A stretch of 64,000 nt of DNA, taken from assembly GCF_017639855.1 (NCBI RefSeq), contig NZ_CP072115.1, positions 2,028,559 through 2,092,558 of the forward strand, written 5' to 3'. A program made the translations under genes and the position numbers. Shown here in pieces: positions 60,550 through 64,000 of this stretch; the first letter of the stretch is position 1; the number at the start of each line of letters is the position of its first letter. This stretch comes from Streptococcus sp. zg-86. GTDB lineage: Bacteria > Bacillota > Bacilli > Lactobacillales > Streptococcaceae. The notes beneath the pieces were generated by a model, which ran no database searches, had not been told where the DNA came from, and worked only from the letters and a program-made list of their open reading frames with translations.

Positions 60550-61204
60550 CTTTCCATAATTCATAGTTCACATAAAGAGCTGGAAGCAGTACATAGGCAA
60601 GAGAATATTCAGAAAATTGTATGGATAGGAGTGTAGAAACAATAACTCCTGTACTAAAACTGATTAAAATCAAGATTGTTTCCTGTCCTCTTTTTCGAAG
60701 AACAGGATCGTTTTCCATCCAGCCCTTAAACCATAGATAGGCTGCATTCTTTAAATTTCCTGTCATCATGACATTAGCATAGGGAGCTCCTCGCAACTTT
60801 TGAAATGTTCCAATTTGAATAGAAGCGACAAATGCTAAAATAGCCATAGTTAAAAATGGACCGACAAAAGGCGAAATCATCACTGCAAATAAGACAAAAC
60901 TAGACATCATTAAACTGCTACAAAAATGCCATAGCCACTTATTGGTTCCAAAATATCGTTTGGTCATATAGACAACAAACTGACCAATAGTAAAGAAAAA
61001 AATAGGATTCAAAAAGCTTACAACTTGGACAATATCCCTTCGAGCAAGGTAATAGGATAACATAATAATATTTCCTGACTGGATACCAGCAAAGCGACCT
61101 CCTTGTGTCACATAGGTAAAAGCATTTAAATAGCCACTAATAAAGGTTAAACTTGTTGCAATTCGTAAGCCTTCAAATACCTGGTATTCTTTTTTTATTG
61201 ACAT
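60533..61204 (-). CDS. DUF1275 (YoaK-like) membrane protein
   Basis: This 223-residue protein has six membrane segments and the family start region (SLTFISGYLNAFTYVTQGGRFAGIQSGN, here read in two parts). DUF1275 proteins are predicted small-molecule permeases of unknown substrate. The start at 61204 has only a weak ribosome-binding site (AGGAGTTCC further upstream). Its last codons overlap the tRNA-Arg terminator. It follows rlmH by 32 bp and may share its transcript; the gap contains a parS-like site. Confidence 0.85.
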   Translation of the reverse strand: MSIKKEYQVFEGLRIATSLTFISGYLNAFTYVTQGGRFAGIQSGNIIMLSYYLARRDIVQVVSFLNPIFFFTIGQFVVYMTKRYFGTNKWLWHFCSSLMMSSFVLFAVMISPFVGPFLTMAILAFVASIQIGTFQKLRGAPYANVMMTGNLKNAAYLWFKGWMENDPVLRKRGQETILILISFSTGVIVSTLLSIQFSEYSLAYVLLPALYVNYELWKEKSLA

Positions 61205-61222
61205 ATTGATATGGAACTCCTA

Positions 61223-61238
61223 TGTTTCATGTGAAACT
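61223..61238. other. parS: parS-like site at the 3' end of rlmH
   Basis: The 16-mer TGTTTCATGTGAAACT matches TGTTTCACGTGAAACA at 14 positions and overlaps the first base pairs of the rlmH stop codon. It is 1.9 kb from parB and closest to the origin. Confidence 0.6.
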
Positions 61239-61716
61239 ATTTATGATAAGGGCTACCTTGTTGGATCATAAATGCTCGATAAATTTGTTCAACCAATACT
61301 AGGCGCATTAATTGATGAGGTAGGGTAAGTAATCCAAAACTAACTAATAAATTGGCACGTTTTTTAACTACCTGATGTAAGCCTAAACTACCACCAATGA
61401 TAAAAGTAATATCTGAATATCCCTTAACCATTGTATCGGCTAATAACTGACTAAAATCTTCCGAAGCAAGCTGCTTTCCCTCAATAGCTAGTGCAATCAC
61501 ATATTCTCGATCATGGATTTTTGATAAAATCCGCTCAGCTTCCTTATTCAGTATCCTATCATTTTCAGCTGGACTAGCTTTATCTGGTGTTTTCTCATCC
61601 GCTAATTCAATCAGCTCCATTTTCGTAAAACGATTCAATCGCTTCACATATTCTTCAATTCCGTCTTTGAGGTATTTTTCTTTTAATTTTCCAACTGTAA
61701 TTATTTTTATTCTCAT
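61237..61716 (-). CDS. rlmH: 23S rRNA pseudouridine-1915 N3-methyltransferase RlmH
   Basis: This 159-residue SPOUT-class methyltransferase modifies the A-loop helix 69 pseudouridine in 70S ribosomes. It begins MRIKIITVGKLKEKY and carries the trefoil-knot motifs ITFIIGGSLGL (about 104-114) and the C-terminal LPHQLMRLVLVEQIYRAF region ending in GSPYHK. The length is exact for the family. It diverges from htrA across a region with DnaA boxes and a CiaR site. Confidence 0.96.
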   Translation of the reverse strand: MRIKIITVGKLKEKYLKDGIEEYVKRLNRFTKMELIELADEKTPDKASPAENDRILNKEAERILSKIHDREYVIALAIEGKQLASEDFSQLLADTMVKGYSDITFIIGGSLGLHQVVKKRANLLVSFGLLTLPHQLMRLVLVEQIYRAFMIQQGSPYHK

Positions 61717-61783
61717 ATTATTATTGTATCATATTCCTTCCAACATAATCGGATAAAAAGAAATAGTAAAAGACTGAAATTAG

Positions 61784-61806
61784 TTATCCACAAGCTGTGG
61801 ATTGCT
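61784..61806. other. DnaA box pair in the rlmH to htrA gap
   Basis: A perfect DnaA box TTATCCACA lies at 61784-61792. A weaker box in the opposite orientation (CTGTGGATT) starts at about 61795. It is separated from the main origin region by htrA and parB and may be part of an extended oriC or titrate DnaA. Confidence 0.65.
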
Positions 61807-61816
61807 TTTTCCTATT

Positions 61817-61849
61817 TTTAAGTTATAATTAAGAAAATAAGGTTATGAT
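61817..61849 (+). promoter_or_regulatory. CiaR-type activated promoter of htrA
   Basis: TTTAAG (61817-61822), five bases, and ATTAAG (61828-61833) form the CiaR direct repeat NTTAAG-N5-WTTAAG. A -10 TATGAT (61844-61849) follows exactly 10 bp later, the spacing described for CiaR-activated pneumococcal promoters, in which the repeat replaces the -35. A TATAAT at 61824-61829 lies inside the repeat and may be a competing -10. Confidence 0.8.
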
Positions 61850-61878
61850 GAACCAAAACGTTGGAGGAAACTATCTGC

Positions 61879-63078
61879 ATGAAAAAAACTGTAAACTATC
61901 TACTCATACTCGTAATTGGATTTGTTGGAGGCTTAGCAGGAACTCTTGTCGCTCCTTTACTTCATCCAACAAATCAACCGAATCAAGTTGTAGAAACAAA
62001 AAAAGATAATGAACAGACTACTGTAAGTAATGTCCAATATGATAATCAAAATTCAACAACAACAGCCGTTGAAAAAGTTCAAAATGCAGTCGTATCTGTC
62101 ATTAATTATCAAAAAGCGCGTGACAATGGCTATCGCTCCATACTGGGAAGCAATGAAACAAATGATGAACTAGCTGTTGCGGGCGAGGGGTCTGGTGTTA
62201 TCTATAAGAAAACAGATCAATTTGCCTATCTTGTCACTAACACTCATGTCATCGCAGGGGCTGAAAAAATCGATATTCAACTTGCTTCTGGTGAAAAAGT
62301 GGAAGGTGAGTTAATTGGATCAGATACCTATGCCGATATAGCCGTTATCAAAATTGCTGCTGATAAGGTGAAAAATGTTGCTGAATTTGCGAACTCTGAT
62401 AAAATAAAAGTTGGAGAAACAGCCATTGCTATTGGTAGTCCGCTTGGTAGTATTTATGCCAATACTGTCACTCAAGGGATCGTTTCCAGTCTTAGCCGTA
62501 CAGTTACTTCAAAAGCAGAAGACGGTCAAACGATTTCAACTAATGCTATTCAGACAGATACCGCTATTAACCCGGGTAATTCAGGTGGCCCACTAATCAA
62601 TATTCAAGGACAAGTTATTGGTATTACCTCTAGCAAAATCACTTCTAGTTCCAATTCTGCAGCAGGAGTCGCTGTAGAAGGAATGGGATTTGCAATTCCA
62701 GCAAATGATGCTGTCAATATCATCAATCAACTAGAGAAAAATGGGAAAGTCATTCGTCCAGCACTCGGCATTCAAATGGTGAATTTAAGTAATTTATCAA
62801 CTGAGCAACGGAAAAAAGCTGGTCTTGATAGCGATACAGTGAAAACAGGTATTGTCGTTGTCTCTACTCAACAAGGTTTACCAGCAGATGGACAACTCAA
62901 ACAATACGATGTCATTACAAAAATTGACGGAGAAAAGGTTGAAACAACCAGTGACCTCCAAAGTGCACTTTACAAGCATACTGTCGGTGATACTATCTCT
63001 ATTACTTATTCTCGTAATGGAAAAGAAAAAACTATTGACATCAAATTGACACATTCAACAGAAGATTTATCAAACTAA
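61879..63078 (+). CDS. htrA: Serine protease HtrA (DegP family)
   Basis: This 399-residue surface protease has an N-terminal membrane anchor (about 6-28), a trypsin-like domain with catalytic His (NTHVIAG, H123), Asp (YADIAVIK, D153) and Ser (GNSGGP, S235), and one PDZ domain (about 295-395). It degrades misfolded secreted proteins and influences competence and virulence in streptococci. The start is the ATG at 61879 behind TTGGAGGA; a TTG in frame 18 bases upstream lies in the ribosome-binding site. It is controlled by a CiaR-type promoter and followed by a terminator before parB. Confidence 0.96.
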   Translation: MKKTVNYLLILVIGFVGGLAGTLVAPLLHPTNQPNQVVETKKDNEQTTVSNVQYDNQNSTTTAVEKVQNAVVSVINYQKARDNGYRSILGSNETNDELAVAGEGSGVIYKKTDQFAYLVTNTHVIAGAEKIDIQLASGEKVEGELIGSDTYADIAVIKIAADKVKNVAEFANSDKIKVGETAIAIGSPLGSIYANTVTQGIVSSLSRTVTSKAEDGQTISTNAIQTDTAINPGNSGGPLINIQGQVIGITSSKITSSSNSAAGVAVEGMGFAIPANDAVNIINQLEKNGKVIRPALGIQMVNLSNLSTEQRKKAGLDSDTVKTGIVVVSTQQGLPADGQLKQYDVITKIDGEKVETTSDLQSALYKHTVGDTISITYSRNGKEKTIDIKLTHSTEDLSN

Positions 63079-63084
63079 TCGCAT

Positions 63085-63121
63085 AACTCACTTTACATCA
63101 TTGTAAAGTGAGTTTTTTTTT
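63085..63121 (+). terminator. Terminator of htrA
   Basis: AACTCACTTTACA (63085-63097) and TGTAAAGTGAGTT (63102-63114) form a perfect 13-bp stem with a 4-base loop and a run of T. It partly isolates parB, which starts 15 bp later. Confidence 0.9.
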
Positions 63122-63135
63122 GCTAAGATGGTCAT

Positions 63136-63900
63136 ATGGAAGAATTACGATTTATTTCAATTGCTGATATTACACCAAATCCTTATCAACCAAGACTGCA
63201 TTTTGACCAAGAAAAGCTAGAAGAATTAGCTTTATCAATTAAAGAAAATGGGTTGATTCAGCCCTTGATTGTCCGAAAATCATCTATTATTGGCTACGAA
63301 TTACTAGCAGGGGAACGGAGACTTCGTGCTAGTCAACTTGCTGGTCTTACAAGTGTGCCTGCCATTATCAAAGAATTATCAGACGATGAATTACTCTCCC
63401 AAGCTATTATTGAAAACCTACAGCGTTCTGATCTCAATCCCATTGAAGAAGCAACATCATATCAACGTTTGATTGAAAAAGGTCTTACTCATGATGAAAT
63501 TGCACAAATTATGGGTAAGTCACGACCTTATATTACAAATATCCTGCGTCTATTACAACTATCTGATACACTTATAAGAGCAGTAGAAGAAGGAAAAATA
63601 TCGCAAGGGCATGCTAGGCTATTGATTCCTTACTCAAAGGAAGAACAAGAAAAATGGCTTCATATCATTCTTCAAAAAGAAATGAGTGTCCGCTCTTTAG
63701 AAATGGCTCTATCAACTAAGAAGAAGACTAAATCTAAACAAAAAGCAAATCTGTTTCTAACGGATGCACAAACCTCCCTTAGCCAGTTATTCGGAACAAA
63801 AGTCATCATTGAACAAAAGAAAAATGGTAAAGGCTCTCTGACAATTTCCTTTCAAAATACAGAAGAACTGGAACGAATTATCCACACTATAAAAGACTAA
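63136..63900 (+). CDS. parB: Chromosome partitioning protein ParB (Spo0J)
   Basis: The protein is 254 residues. The N-terminal CTPase domain includes ITPNPYQPRLHFD, VRKSSIIGYELLAGERRLRA (C and P motif region) and the arginine-rich ENLQRSDLNPIEEA box. A helix-turn-helix (about 118-160, HDEIAQIMGKSRPYITNIL) binds parS, and a dimerisation domain ends the protein. Streptococci have ParB without ParA; it loads SMC at the origin. There is no clear ribosome-binding site in the short gap (AAGATGG only). Candidate parS sites occur in this window. It is immediately upstream of oriC. Confidence 0.95.
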   Translation: MEELRFISIADITPNPYQPRLHFDQEKLEELALSIKENGLIQPLIVRKSSIIGYELLAGERRLRASQLAGLTSVPAIIKELSDDELLSQAIIENLQRSDLNPIEEATSYQRLIEKGLTHDEIAQIMGKSRPYITNILRLLQLSDTLIRAVEEGKISQGHARLLIPYSKEEQEKWLHIILQKEMSVRSLEMALSTKKKTKSKQKANLFLTDAQTSLSQLFGTKVIIEQKKNGKGSLTISFQNTEELERIIHTIKD

Positions 63901-64000
63901 TGTGGACAGTTTATTTTTATAAACATAATTATTCACAACTTTGATATATGAAAAAGCTTATAATATCAACTTTTTCATAAATTGTACACAAGTTGTGGAA
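63901..64000. other. oriC: Left part of oriC (DnaA-box region upstream of dnaA)
   Basis: DnaA-box-like nonamers cluster here: inverted TGTGGACAG (63901-63909), TTATTCACA (63929-63937), TTGTACACA (63982-63990) and an inverted box TGTGGAA cut by the edge (63994-64000). The sequence is AT-rich. The dnaA gene should begin beyond the window. Confidence 0.8.

Noticed and set aside
1..64000. CRISPR arrays, prophage, rRNA operons, intact insertion sequences
   Set aside because: No regular spaced repeats, integrase, phage structural or transposase genes or rRNA sequences were seen.

Overview
This is an AT-rich, low-GC Gram-positive chromosome segment from a Streptococcus, most like the S. suis lineage. 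I base this on gene order and protein character, not on a database search. The right edge runs htrA, parB and then DnaA boxes, the usual streptococcal arrangement just before dnaA, so the window covers about 64 kb on one side of oriC. Most housekeeping genes lie on the minus strand, pointing away from the origin and co-directional with the replication fork. Three parS-like sites (in the aldo/keto reductase gene, in ecfA1, and at the 3' end of rlmH) fit an origin-proximal location.

Left part (1-21 kb): the 5' tip of mutS, argR and divergent argS; a small membrane protein; a maltodextrin locus in which malQ diverges from malX-malC-malD, followed by a DUF1189 protein (MalA), malR and cytosolic pullulanase, with two identical MalR-type operators between malQ and malX; a stand-alone nrdI with a tandem pair of NrdR boxes; a YitT protein and aspS; an aldo/keto reductase; then a glycan-related minus-strand run of GT2 glycosyltransferase, cytosolic GH3, GtrA-like protein and a membrane-anchored GH3 with reversed domain order. 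A LytTR response regulator and GHKL kinase diverge from this last GH3 across a 21-bp-spaced direct repeat.

Middle part (26.5-48 kb): about 1 kb of mosaic intergenic repeats with a possible 30-codon ORF; a metallophosphoesterase; a surface FAD lipoprotein; rpsD; a 201-bp MITE with target duplication; veg-dnaB-rplI-gdpP; mnmA, a broken NUDIX gene and mnmG (tRNA wobble modification); sdaAB-sdaAA (serine catabolism); a LysM protein; and the membrane and transport run of two M16 peptidases, rodZ, pgsA, ecfA1, ecfA2 and ecfT.

Right part (48.6-64 kb): yaaA-recF; a GRP sugar transporter; guaB; trpS behind a T-box; a second YitT protein; an ABC-F ATPase; a YfhO-type glycosyltransferase; tRNA-Asn and tRNA-Glu (minus) and tRNA-Arg (plus); DUF1275; rlmH; htrA behind a CiaR-type promoter; parB; and the start of oriC.

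The most notable items are the MITE downstream of veg, the NrdR-controlled nrdI, the permuted GH3 with its LytTR system, the modular BOX-like repeats, the parS set and the NUDIX pseudogene. I saw no CRISPR array, rRNA operon, prophage or intact insertion sequence.
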